From: Papaver somniferum | Taxonomy: Eukaryota; Streptophyta; Magnoliopsida; Ranunculales; Papaveraceae | Reading direction: 5' to 3' | DNA length: 64,000 nucleotides | NCBI RefSeq assembly: GCF_003573695.1 | Contig: NC_039358.1 | Coordinates: forward strand, 237,402,337 to 237,466,336 | Part shown: positions 10,971 through 20,606 of the stretch, one piece after another | How positions within the stretch are numbered: the stretch's first letter is position 1 | Layout: each line of letters begins with the position of its first letter | The notes under the pieces: generated by a model | The model's input: the letters and a program-made list of their open reading frames with translations, nothing else | Database searches by the model: none | What the model was told of the DNA's origin: nothing | Program-made: the position numbers and the translations under genes

Positions 10971-13408
10971 TGAAAATGCGGGGGTTTAACAACCTCACCC
11001 AATATTTCAATTAGCAATCTGTATGTACTAACTCTAATATACTTTTAAGAGAATCAACTAGACAGTCAGACTCAATCTTAACAAAAATTATATCAAGGAG
11101 TTAATATCTCGATCTCTTGATTTAATCTATACTCAAGCAAATAGAAATCTGCGAGTCTTTATTAAATACAAGAGATATAAACTTAGATGGTACGAAAGAC
11201 CAATATCCAAGGATCAATAAATTTCCAATCAACAACCAAAGGTTGGATTTCACAATTGATCGATACCACACACAACCTGTGATATTTCAATTATATAACA
11301 TAATATAATGCGGAATAGAAATAACACAGACACTAGATGTTTTGTTGATGAGGAAACCGCAAATGCAGAAAAACCCCGGGACCTAGTCCAGATCTAACAC
11401 CACACTGTATTAAGACGCTACAGACACTATCCTACTACAAACTAACTTCGGTCTGGACTTTAGTTGAACCCCAATCAATCTCACAATGATTCAAGGTATA
11501 GTTGTGCTCCTTAGTCTCTGATCCCAGCAGGATGCTACGCACTTGATTCTCTTATCTCATCTCACCCACAACCAAGAGTTGCTACGACCCAAAGTTGAAG
11601 ACTTGAATAAACAAATTCGTATCACACAGAAAATCTATAGTAATAGATAAATCTGTCTCCCATAGATAAATCTACGAGTTTTGTTCCATCTTTTGATAAA
11701 ATCAAGGTGAATAGGAACTAATCGATAACCCGGACTTATATTCCAGAAGAACAACCTAGAATGATCAATCACCTCACAATAATCTTAATCGTATGGTAGT
11801 GAAACAAGATATTGCGGAATTACAAACGATGAGACGAAGATGTTTATGATTTCTTTTTATCTTGCCCTATCGGAGATATAATCTCAAGTCAATATTTTAA
11901 TTGAACTCATACGATAGAAATGGCAAGATCAGATCGCTCAACTACATGAGAAGTAGTTTCGTCTGGCTTCACAATCCCAATGAAGTCTTTAAGTCGTTAA
12001 CCTACAGGGTCTCGAGAAGAAACCTAAGGTTAAAGGAGAATCGACTCTAGCTAAACCAACTAGTATCACACAGGAGGTGTGTGGATTAGTTTTTCCAGTT
12101 GCTAGAGTTCTCTTTTATATAGTTTTCAAATCAGGGTTTGCAATCAATGTTAGCTTAGTAACAAAGCATTCAATATTCACCGTTAGATGAAAACCTGATT
12201 AGATACAAGCTAATATCTTTCAACTGATAGATCGGAACATAGCTTGTCATACACAAATGAAATGTATTTCATTTAGGTTTGAGTAATTGTGCCTAGACGT
12301 GTACACTTAGATGGTTCACAAATAGTTAACCAATGGTTAGCCTTATGAGCACTACCATATTAAGCGTATCATCCTTTTCATAACTAGTTCAAATGACTTC
12401 AAAAGAACTAGTTGAAGAGTTTTTCAATTGCTTAGGTCTTTATACATAGAAACAATTGAAACAAAATCGGTTTGATTCATTTGAATCAATTCATGAACAA
12501 TATTTCCACGGTTTTCAAAGATTGCATTCCTTATAATTTATTGTTTAAGTTCATGAACTAACGATTTGAGAAAATAACCATCTTGGGTACGCGTACGGGT
12601 ATGCGTACCTTAGAAACCAGATTGAGTTGGTTTTTCTTTCCAAACTCACCAGAATTTTCGGGTATAAAAGTTCCGCCCGTATACGTACCTAAGGTGATTG
12701 GTTTACTAGTTTGCAAACTACAAACTCAGCAGAATTTTCCGGGAGGAAAAGTTCCGCCATTACGCGTACGGGTACGCGTATCCAACCTGTCTCCTTTACC
12801 AATTCCGTATGCACACATATGCACACACTTGGTTCCCGGTACATGGATTTATGCACTAATGTGCGAACACACTATATGTGCTTATATCCATATATGGTTA
12901 CATAATCTCAACTCTACATTTCAATCATTGAAACATTCTTCTATAATGTTATAATAGTCGTTATTCAGAACTATCGTCATCAAAGAAATTTTCAAGAGAT
13001 TGAAACATCATCATGACTTTCGTCACGGGTGAAGATGAAAATGGTTAAAGCAAAAGATTACCAACACATATTTCGAGAAATAAATAGGCGAGATAAACTC
13101 GGCTCGAAATAACAAATGTGTATGTATGAAAACTATCATACTTATACGAATTTTGTCTCAAGAGTAGGAGATAAGTTCAAGTCTCCACATACCTTTTAGT
13201 CGGATGAAGTTCCACTGGTTCCTTGAGTAGTTCTTCGTCTCGTAAGATGATCGCCGTGGAGTCTGGAGCTCAACTACACTTAACTATCCTAGTCTGGGAC
13301 TTAGCTATAAGTAGACTAGAAATCAAGACATACAGTTTTGACAACTAAATTTGACAAACAAGCTTGAGATACCAACGCTTGCGAGTTCAACCGAGCAATG
13401 CTCTAGCA
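10971..13408 (-). repeat. Lone long LTR related to the LTRs at 47666 and 53675
   Basis: The sequence is clearly homologous along its length to the two 2.3-kb LTRs of the 47666-56017 element. Landmarks are GCGGGGGTTTAACAACC at the left, GAGGAAACCGCAAATGCAG and AAACCCCGGGACCTAGTCC near 11350-11395, ATCCCAGCAGGATGC near 11521, and GAGCAATGCTCTAGCA at the right end. No internal region follows on either side. The flanking 5-mers (CCAAT and CTAAC) do not match, so it is either an old solo LTR with decayed TSD or a truncated element. Orientation follows the TGYTAGAGC...TTTTTCA ends on the minus strand. Confidence 0.85.
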
Positions 13409-13769
13409 CTAACGGTACTAGTTTCGTATCTAGATCACTATTCGATTAATTCCTAATAACTAACGTTTGTGATAAAGTAATCGAGTTACTGGCAACTAAT
13501 TCCTCTTTTGACTGGTATAATAGCGTTGACGAGCTTGACCTCTTTACATATATAATCTGATTCAAACCAAAAAAAGTTACCGATAAACGGTTATCCCTAC
13601 CATAACAAAATCGGACTGGGCATTAACATGTACAGATTCGGGTTCAGCTTTCTCGAACCAGAAAACACATATGGTACAATCAGTCTTTGCGGGCATGATC
13701 AACAACAATTTCTAAATGAAATCGGTTCATAAGTACATTAACGTAAACGGATTCATGTACAACTAAAAA
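13409..13769. other. Intergenic, nothing recognised
   Basis: A/T-rich sequence without open frames or repeats that I can identify. Confidence 0.5.
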
Positions 13770-14295
13770 ACTTTGATTTTAAATTTTTAAATTTTTGAGC
13801 GATTGCATATTATTCAAACCTACTTTAGAGGATTGGGTTGATAAAAAAGTACCTGTTTCGAGCCATTTCCTCCTCTTGTTGTGCGATCAAAGACTGTTAG
13901 TCTTCCCCAACTGTTTTCTTTTTCGGTTTGTTTCGAGTCGCTTGACCGATTCTGGGATCTTCCGTACTAAGATAATTCTTGTTACTACTTGCTTCACTCG
14001 CGTTGTTTTTGACATTATATACAATAAAATAAAAACGATTAATTGTTTTTTGGGTCGTCGATAATCCACGATGTTTTCGTTTGAAAATGAATTAGAAGAG
14101 AAGAAGAACCGGTTCAAGTGTAGATGGAGACGAAAATGAATTAGATTTTAGTTTTTATTATTAGGATTTAACGAGGGTAAATTGGTAGTTTTTATATTTA
14201 ATAAAGTATAAATTGGTAGTTTCAGCAAATTAAGACTCCTTTAATCTTCGATTAGGTAGATGCAACAATCTGTATGCCTCAAATAATATGCCTAG
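13770..14295 (-). mobile_element. Decayed fragment related to the right end of the TIR element 16276-19590
   Basis: It aligns with 19070-19560. TTTAGAGGATTGGGTTGATA, the AACGATTAATYGTTTT and CGTCGATMATC motifs, and a GGTAGATG...ATAGRC-like end occur in the same order. On the minus strand it keeps a short frame starting MSKTTRVKQ that parallels the MTNLRIKHA start near 19285. No left end is found. Confidence 0.6.
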
Positions 14296-14499
14296 GCTCC
14301 AAACAAGGAAGGAAATCAAAATATTGATAGTAGCAGGGTGATTCTTATCAGAAGCATTTCCAAAAGTAGAAGTCCGTTCTAGAAGGGATCGGAAATGAAC
14401 TTTTTTACAAAAAGTAAAATTTATTTTGAAATGGTGCTCCCATACGCAGCACTTGTGCCTTCTTGACTTATTAATGATGGAAGGTAGACTCAGTTAGGT

Positions 14500-14750
14500 T
14501 GAAAGGTAACTTTTCAAGATATATCAGGACACTGAGGTAAAAGAAAAAGCAAAAATAACGAGTAATTGCCGTGTTATTTACGTGGGAACATAACTCAACT
14601 TCCACTCCCCCTGCACGGCCGTACCAATTAACAAGTCTAATTTGATAACGTCATTTTAACGTTTTCCAGATAGTTATAACGACCCCAGGTGCTACGACCT
14701 TAGCAATCATGCAAGATTCTCTGGAGTTATGGCCATAGTTCAGTCCAGTA
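14500..14750. repeat. Dispersed repeat R1, copy 1
   Basis: The landmarks GTGTTATTTACGTGGGAACA, TTTTAACGTTTTYCAGATA and CATGCAAGATTCTCTGGAG occur in the same order as at 34820-35190 and 40396-40925. No coding potential is seen. The unit ends are uncertain. Confidence 0.75.
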
Positions 14751-14817
14751 CATGTATTTGTCCCGAGGAATCTGACTTACAGCCTCATCAAACAACATAA
14801 CTTTGGTGGGTTTTTTT

Positions 14818-15558
14818 CCTAGCTTAATTGGGGCCATGGTTTTTAATTGGGGGCCATGGAATTTTGTTTGCCTCCAAATTTTTCAGGGGTGTAAAAATCG
14901 GAAGATGAATATACTATTTTATTTTTGATTAATATTTGTTTTTTCCAAGTAACGACCCTCATTAACAACCCTTCACCAACATTAACGACAGTTTAGGGTC
15001 GTCATATACATCATGATCAAAACATTAACGACTCTAAACTGTCATACACTAACAACTCTTTTTAGAGATTAACGACAGTCTATAACGACTGTTTAAGTCA
15101 TCAAATGCGTAACCAAAACAGTAACGACCCTTCCAAAGGGTCGTCAGGGAATTGATCATTTTTATGACGACCCAAAACTGTCGTATATTTTCGCCATTAA
15201 TGAATCTTCGACAGTTTAGAGTCGTCACTTAAACAGTCTAAACATTAACGACTGTCGAGGGTCGTCAATGAAAAATTTTAATACCTTGACGATTTTTTAT
15301 ACTATCTGGGCAAAAAAAAACGTTAGACTAAAAATTGCAGACAAAAAATCTGGAAAAAAAATTAAACTCTAATTAAGTAAAATTATCACTAATTAATTAA
15401 GATTATCACTAATTAATTAAATTTTAACACTAATCATTTAGGGGCATTTTAGCCAAAATATTTTTATAAGGGGTGACCCAAATTAGATTTTAGTGATCTT
15501 TTTTGTCCTTTAGTGCATGGCTTCCAATTAATTCCGATGACCCCCAATTAAGCTAAAC
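14818..15558. mobile_element. Non-autonomous TIR element with internal ACGACC/GGTCGT arrays
   Basis: The left end CCTAGCTTAATTGGGGCCAT is mirrored on the right (plus strand ATGACCCCCAATTAAGCTAAAC). Subterminal AATTGG...CCATG segments are also inverted. A run of seven T flanks each end, which could be a TSD but is uninformative. The interior (14940-15280) holds many copies of TAACGACYCT and its reverse complement RGTCGTYA, giving nested short hairpins. No ORF is present. The ends resemble those of the 16276-19590 element (CCTGACTAAATTGGG), so the two may belong to one superfamily. Confidence 0.72.
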
Positions 15559-16267
15559 TTTTTTTAATAACCCACAATTGAGGAATACCACCCCAAAAAT
15601 TTGGGGATATTCAAGATTGTATGAACTTGATTTCAACCGAGGGGTACTTTTCTTAATATCCCCCTTCACCATTTCACCGACGACTCTTCTCTTCCCCTTC
15701 TTCTCTTGTTCCATAAAAATTGTAGCGTTATGACAACAACACGGAGTTCGTTTTTATCGAAGATCTTTATTTTAACATTTTTCAGCAGGTCAATATAATA
15801 TGGAGAGAACAAAAAGCAAACAAGTGTCAATTTGATGTCATGCTGCTGCCTTGAGCTCATAAGGATGGAAAAATAAATTGAAGACAGTATGTAGTAAAAT
15901 TGGAATGAGTAGAGGGGAGAGATGTTCAAACTGTGTGTGTTTGTTAGACCTTAAAATCTCTCAAAATCCTTCTCCTTCTAATCTAAAATCAAATTCTAAA
16001 ATTTAATCTTACCGTATTTGGGGTATTGAAGGGTGATTGAAGGAGATTTTTTTTTTTTTTTTTTGAGGAGGGATGTTTCTATTAACCCTTGAGTAACAGG
16101 GCCTTAGTCGACATTGCTATGTTGATGAGTTTAATACCGATTGTTGAGTCGGTGTTGCCCTCATGATGAGTTCAATGCTGACAGTTGAGTCGGTATTGCA
16201 TTGTAGGATGAATGCGATACTGACCTAACTGTTGCCCTTTTTTTATCATGTTAACAGTCCGTATTGC
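15559..16267. other. Non-coding, with short repeats of a GATGAGT...GTCGGTATTGC motif
   Basis: No gene. Between 16110 and 16240 three imperfect ~45-bp copies carry TTGAGTCGGTRTTGC. At 15596-15613 AAATTTGGGGATATTCAA is nearly the reverse complement of the sequence near 19797-19815, which suggests an older TIR pair around the 16276 element. Confidence 0.4.
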
Positions 16268-16946
16268 TTTATTATCCTGACTAAATTGGGACTTATACCA
16301 CTTAATTGGAGCCTATAACTACATGACAAAATAGGATCATTAGGAGAATATTAATAAAAACCTCTTATCCAATATTTATATTAATACCCAATATACCCTT
16401 ATTAAATTAGTGTTAATTTGGATTATTAAATAATGTTTAATCAAGTTAATCCTGAAATTAACTTTCATTAATCGAGAATCAAAACTTGTAAAAAAAATTA
16501 ATTTTTACTCGATCCAGAATCGGTTTATGTAAGTGAATTTGTGAACCGATTCTGGGTGGAGTTTTACGCTTAGGAAGATGTAAACCCAGAACCGGATTTT
16601 AATCAATAACCACATAAACCGATTCCTAAAATCGGGTTTTTGTGATGCAAATGTAAACCCATTATGCCTTATTTTCAGAAATAAAATATTCATTACATAG
16701 TTTAGGAAATTATCCCACTACATATATATATGACTCAGTATGGGAATTCTAGATTTGACACATCAAATGCTCATCAATGAACCTCCGAGCACGTCGGTAC
16801 AACGTCGTATATTCTTTGTGGTGAATGAACTTTCTTTCCCATAGCCCGTTGAACCGTTTCAACTGAAATTTAATGAATTCTTATATGTTAGTATGTGAAA
16901 CTAGTGTAGTTGACATGGGTATAAAAATGATAGCATTACTCACTTT

Positions 16947-17201
16947 TTACCTAAGAGGAGCTCTTGGATGATAGTGGTACACCATATTTCTAACTATTAC
17001 GTACTCTCGCATTGCCCCTTTAATGTTTTGGAATCGAAATGCCAAGTCTCTCCATTTGCGGTTGTTGGGATTCCCGGTACGCCCATAAAAGAACTGTTTA
17101 ACTCTCTTCCAAAACATTGAATAGATTTCATTCGGACGTTCACGGAACGTATTAGCAAACGATTTAACGAGACACAAATCTTCATGAGGTTCCCATTCCA
17201 T
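16947..17201 (-). CDS. Myb/SANT-like fragment inside the TIR element
   Basis: 84 codons start at the ATG ending at 17201 (MEWEPHEDLCLVKSFAN). Trp residues are spaced as in the trihelix/Myb-like domain of plant transposon accessory proteins: WEPHEDLCLV, FWKRVKQFF and WRDLAFRFQNIKG. A possible splice donor (CTTAG|GTAAAA) sits at 16951/16950. A further open stretch (LKRFNGLWERKF...) follows at about 16755-16862 behind a TTTCAG. Joining them with those exact sites creates an early stop, so either the true junction differs or the copy is broken. A DNA-binding role is inferred from the family only. Confidence 0.45.
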   Translation of the reverse strand: MEWEPHEDLCLVKSFANTFRERPNEIYSMFWKRVKQFFYGRTGNPNNRKWRDLAFRFQNIKGAMREYVIVRNMVYHYHPRAPLR

Positions 17202-17775
17202 TTTCTAGGCTAAATGTGTGATATGGGAGTGGCTGAAAGAGGTTGTTCTTATATAGATAAGGACTTAACGGCTATTTTTTTTCAAATTCAAGTCGAACAA
17301 TCGGATTTTAGGTATATTCACATAATCCGATTGTGTCCTTACAAAATCATATAAATTGTGCCTCTCAACAATCGGTCTATGTTAGTGCGTTTGTAACCCG
17401 ATTTCCAAAGTTACAGAACTTTTCTTCATGATAATTGGATTACATATCAAATCATGTAAACCGATTGACAAAGTTACAGAACTTTTTTCATAAAAATCGG
17501 ATTACATATTTATACATGTAAACCGATTCTAAAAGTTACAAAACTTTCCTTTTTAGAAATCGGATTACATTTGTGCACATAAAAACCGATTCTGACAGAA
17601 AAATGCTAGAATCTTCCATTTTTTTCAAACACATTAAGTCATTCATAAACTAGAAACCAGATTAAGTCATTCATAGATTACGAGTGTAACCAAACATAAT
17701 TCGACGATAAGTTTAAGACAAGACATAAGTTTTGACTCCATAATTATCCAAAGACATAAACATGAATACAACCAT

Positions 17776-19285
17776 TTATTCATGAACATCCCCACCACGT
17801 CTACCGTGTCCTCGTTTACTAGATTGAGCGCTGCTCGATGCCCCTTCAGACATGTTTTCGGTAGGGGATCTCTTTTTCTTCTTCTTTGGATCATCCTCCT
17901 CCTCATCCTCCTCCTCCTCAGAATCATCCTCATCATGCTCCCCAAACTTTGCACCAACCACGATGGATAACAATCAAAACACTACACGAATAATAATGTT
18001 TACATTACATGCCACAAGGTTTAGGTACTTACTATGGTATTGTAGACGACGCCGGCCCAACTGCCTTTGTAACCCCATAACACATTTCCTCCATCACCTG
18101 GTATCCCTAAAGGTGGATCATCAGGGCCGCGAGCTAACATCTTCAGCTCGTCGGGCATGTGGTTACCTTTGTTCTTCTTTGGACCTTCTTTCTTCTTACC
18201 TTTTAGTTGAGCATCTCCTCCTTGGTCTTGTTGTTGAACTTCTTGTTCTAGAACGACTTCTTCTTCATCAACTTCCTTCTCACCTTCTTCTTCATCACTT
18301 TCATTCTCACCTTCTTCTTCATCACATTCACTCTCCTCACTTTCTTCTTCATCACCTTCTTTGCCACCACCTTTCTCCATCACTTTCACTCTCATCACTT
18401 TCTTCTTCATCACCTTCTTGTGTCAGTTGGTTAGTTGGTGTTTTGGGATTAGATTCTTCATGGGTTGGTTGCTCGGCTGTCGGTGGTGGGTCGTTGATGT
18501 TGATCCCTTTATCTTTACTTCGGTGGGAAGCATTCAAATTTTTACCGCCTCTTCGACGAGGTTCCAAAGGCTTAGGAGTAGCATGGTCATTTCTCTTCTT
18601 ATATTTCTTTTCGGCTTGATTTTTTTGCCTGTAGAATACGGATTTAAGCAACAAAAAACAATTGAATAGATTGCTTTTTTGAAGTCAGTGTATATAATCG
18701 GTTTACTAGATATATATATGAAACCTGATTCTAAACATATAAATTAACAATCGGGTTTCTTCAAGTGCTAATGTAAACCGATTCCTGAAATTGGTTTACT
18801 CGATATACAAATAAAGTTCGTTTCTGAACTAAACAATCGGTTTTTGTCAAGACATATGTAATCTGATTCCAACAAAATAAGATCCAAGAAGATTGGCTAC
18901 AATAATCGGGCTATTTATACACTAACGTTCCCCGATTCCTTTCTACATACAGAACAATCAAACTATAAGTTTATGAACATAATCCGTTTCAAATAAGAAT
19001 CGGTTTACTTCCTGACTAACGTAAGCCGATTCTGTATACACTAAAATTTCTTGATTTCAAAATTCTCGATTTCTAACCTAAAGCATGTTACTAAAACCTA
19101 TTTTAGAGGATTGGGTTGATAGAAAAGTACCTGATTCGACCCATTTCTTCCTCATGTACGATACGAGAGGCTTCGGATTGTTCTTGCACTTCCCTCGTTC
19201 TATTTCGAATCGCTTCAACAAGCCCGGGATCGTCGTCACTAGAATGATTCATGTTAGTAGCATGCTTAATTCTTAAATTCGTCAT
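17776..19285 (-). pseudogene. Broken acidic-protein locus inside the TIR element
   Basis: Several minus-strand pieces follow one another. 19285-19103 starts MTNLRIKHATNMNHSS. 18654-18352 is basic then acidic (RRRGGKNLNASH, then EGDEEESDESE). 18413-18031 is acidic repeats followed by DELKMLARGPDDPPLG and ends at a good donor (ATA|GTAAGT). 17973-17776 is Glu/Asp-rich with PKKKKKRSP, a nuclear-signal-like patch. The two middle pieces overlap in different frames within a TTCTTCATCA microrepeat, so a frameshift has broken the gene. The RGPDDPP phrase recalls plant-mobile-domain/phosphatase-7-long-form proteins carried by transposons, but that is a weak resemblance. No transposase catalytic domain is seen. 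Confidence 0.4.
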
Positions 19286-19598
19286 TTTATAGAAGAAAGA
19301 AACGATTAATCGTTTTTGAATCGTCGATCATCGACGATTTTTGGTTTGAAAAAAATGAAAAAAAAAGGAGTGGAGGAGGAGATGAATCGGTTTTTATGTT
19401 AGAAATAAAAACTAATTTTTGTTAGTTAGGTTTATTAAGGATTGATGGGGATAATTTAGTAATATTAACTTTTTTTGAGGGTAATTTTGGTAGTTTACAT
19501 AAATATTAGACACCCCTTATCATTGTGAATTGGGTAGATGAAGTAATGTATAGACCCCAATTAAGTGGCATAGTCCCCAATTTAGCCACGTTTATTAT

Positions 19599-20156
19599 TA
19601 ATTCTATGCCGACAGGGTTTCTAAGACTCTATAGTGAAAATCTTCCAAAATTCTTCTTTTTTTTGCTTTAGTTTCTTTGCTAACACTAAAAATTTAAATC
19701 GAAATATAATGTTTGTGGATACCCAATGGGTAATTTAGTCATTAAAAAACTATTTGAATAAGGGCACTTCAATTACTCCATAAATTTTTTTTTTTTGAGT
19801 ATCCCCGAATTTGTGAGAATATTGACTTCTTCTTTTCTTTTTAAAATCAGTTGACCAATCGCCATATTATTATCTATGTTTAATGTTTCTATCCCATTAA
19901 GTGTTTCTTGAAATTAAACTATTGGTGGAGGTTAAAACTTTATGTGCACCATGTTTTAAAAAGTGTTATCGGTCCCAAATTAGCAACTCGGTGACGGGGA
20001 ACAACTCCGGTTCGCAAAAATGCATGAATTATCCAGCAAGGTAAAATAGAAATTCAGCCAACAATTCAGTCAATTACACGCCACTCGATAGAAAATGTAA
20101 AAATGCGCGTGTTGGTCGTTTTTTCTATAACAAATGTGGTTGAGACAGTATTATAC
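19599..20156. other. Intergenic, nothing recognised
   Basis: A/T-rich. A poly-T run near 19790 borders GAGTATCCCCGAATTT, the inverted counterpart of 15596-15613. No gene. Confidence 0.5.
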
Positions 20157-20161
20157 CTAGC

Positions 20162-20590
20162 TGGGCTGCTAAAAATCTAGTGCCACAAGTAAATCAGATT
20201 TAATGGTGAAAATGATAACAGTAGAATGATCAATGAAATGTAAGAAGAAAGAGGTGAGAGATACTGAAATGTTGACACCGGATTTAACGTGGTTCGGCAT
20301 ACTGAGGCCTACGTCCACGGGTTAGTGATTTTATTAAGTGTGTAAGAAGAGGCTCCATTAAAGAGGGTTCTGCAAGTGAAAGAGGTCAAACTGATCAAAA
20401 AGAGCCGATCCCCTCTTCTACCCTAATCTATTCCTTTATATCAGGAGAGAGGTACAAAGACATTTACCATATTACCCTGAGCTTAATAATTAAGCTAACA
20501 TAGAAAGTTGTAGTGTATGTTGATGTAGAGTTGTAAGTTGATGAAACTTTAATCTACTGCCACGTGTCTATGATATATTTGGTATCTACA
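20162..20590 (-). repeat. 3' LTR (left-hand) of the SEC23-carrying element
   Basis: Its boundaries are TGGGCTGCTAAAAATC and GGTATCTACA on the plus strand. It is followed by the polypurine tract at 20591-20606 (minus strand). Confidence 0.9.
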
Positions 20591-20606
20591 ATTTGCCCCT
20601 TTTTTT

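Larger units (their letters stand above)
16276..19590 (-). mobile_element. 3.3-kb TIR element with 8-bp TSD and degraded coding pieces
   Basis: The left end CCTGACTAAATTGGGACT and the right end (reverse complement CGTGGCTAAATTGGGGACT) form TIRs of about 45 bp. Both continue with CCACTTAATTGG. TTTATTAT occurs directly outside both ends (16268-16275 and 19591-19598), a likely 8-bp target duplication. AATCGGWTTACAT...TAAACCGATT repeats crowd 16500-16680, 17280-17600 and 18690-19040. On the minus strand there are fragments of a protein-coding locus (described separately). The superfamily is unresolved: an 8-bp TSD suggests hAT or a worn Mutator type, while the Myb-like piece is common in PIF/Harbinger relatives. 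Confidence 0.75.

Noticed and set aside
17852..18619. 255-codon plus-strand frame with Ser and Leu/His runs
   Set aside because: It is the complement of the TTC/CTC-rich acidic coding repeats on the minus strand. It shows no motif, and its composition follows the repeat.
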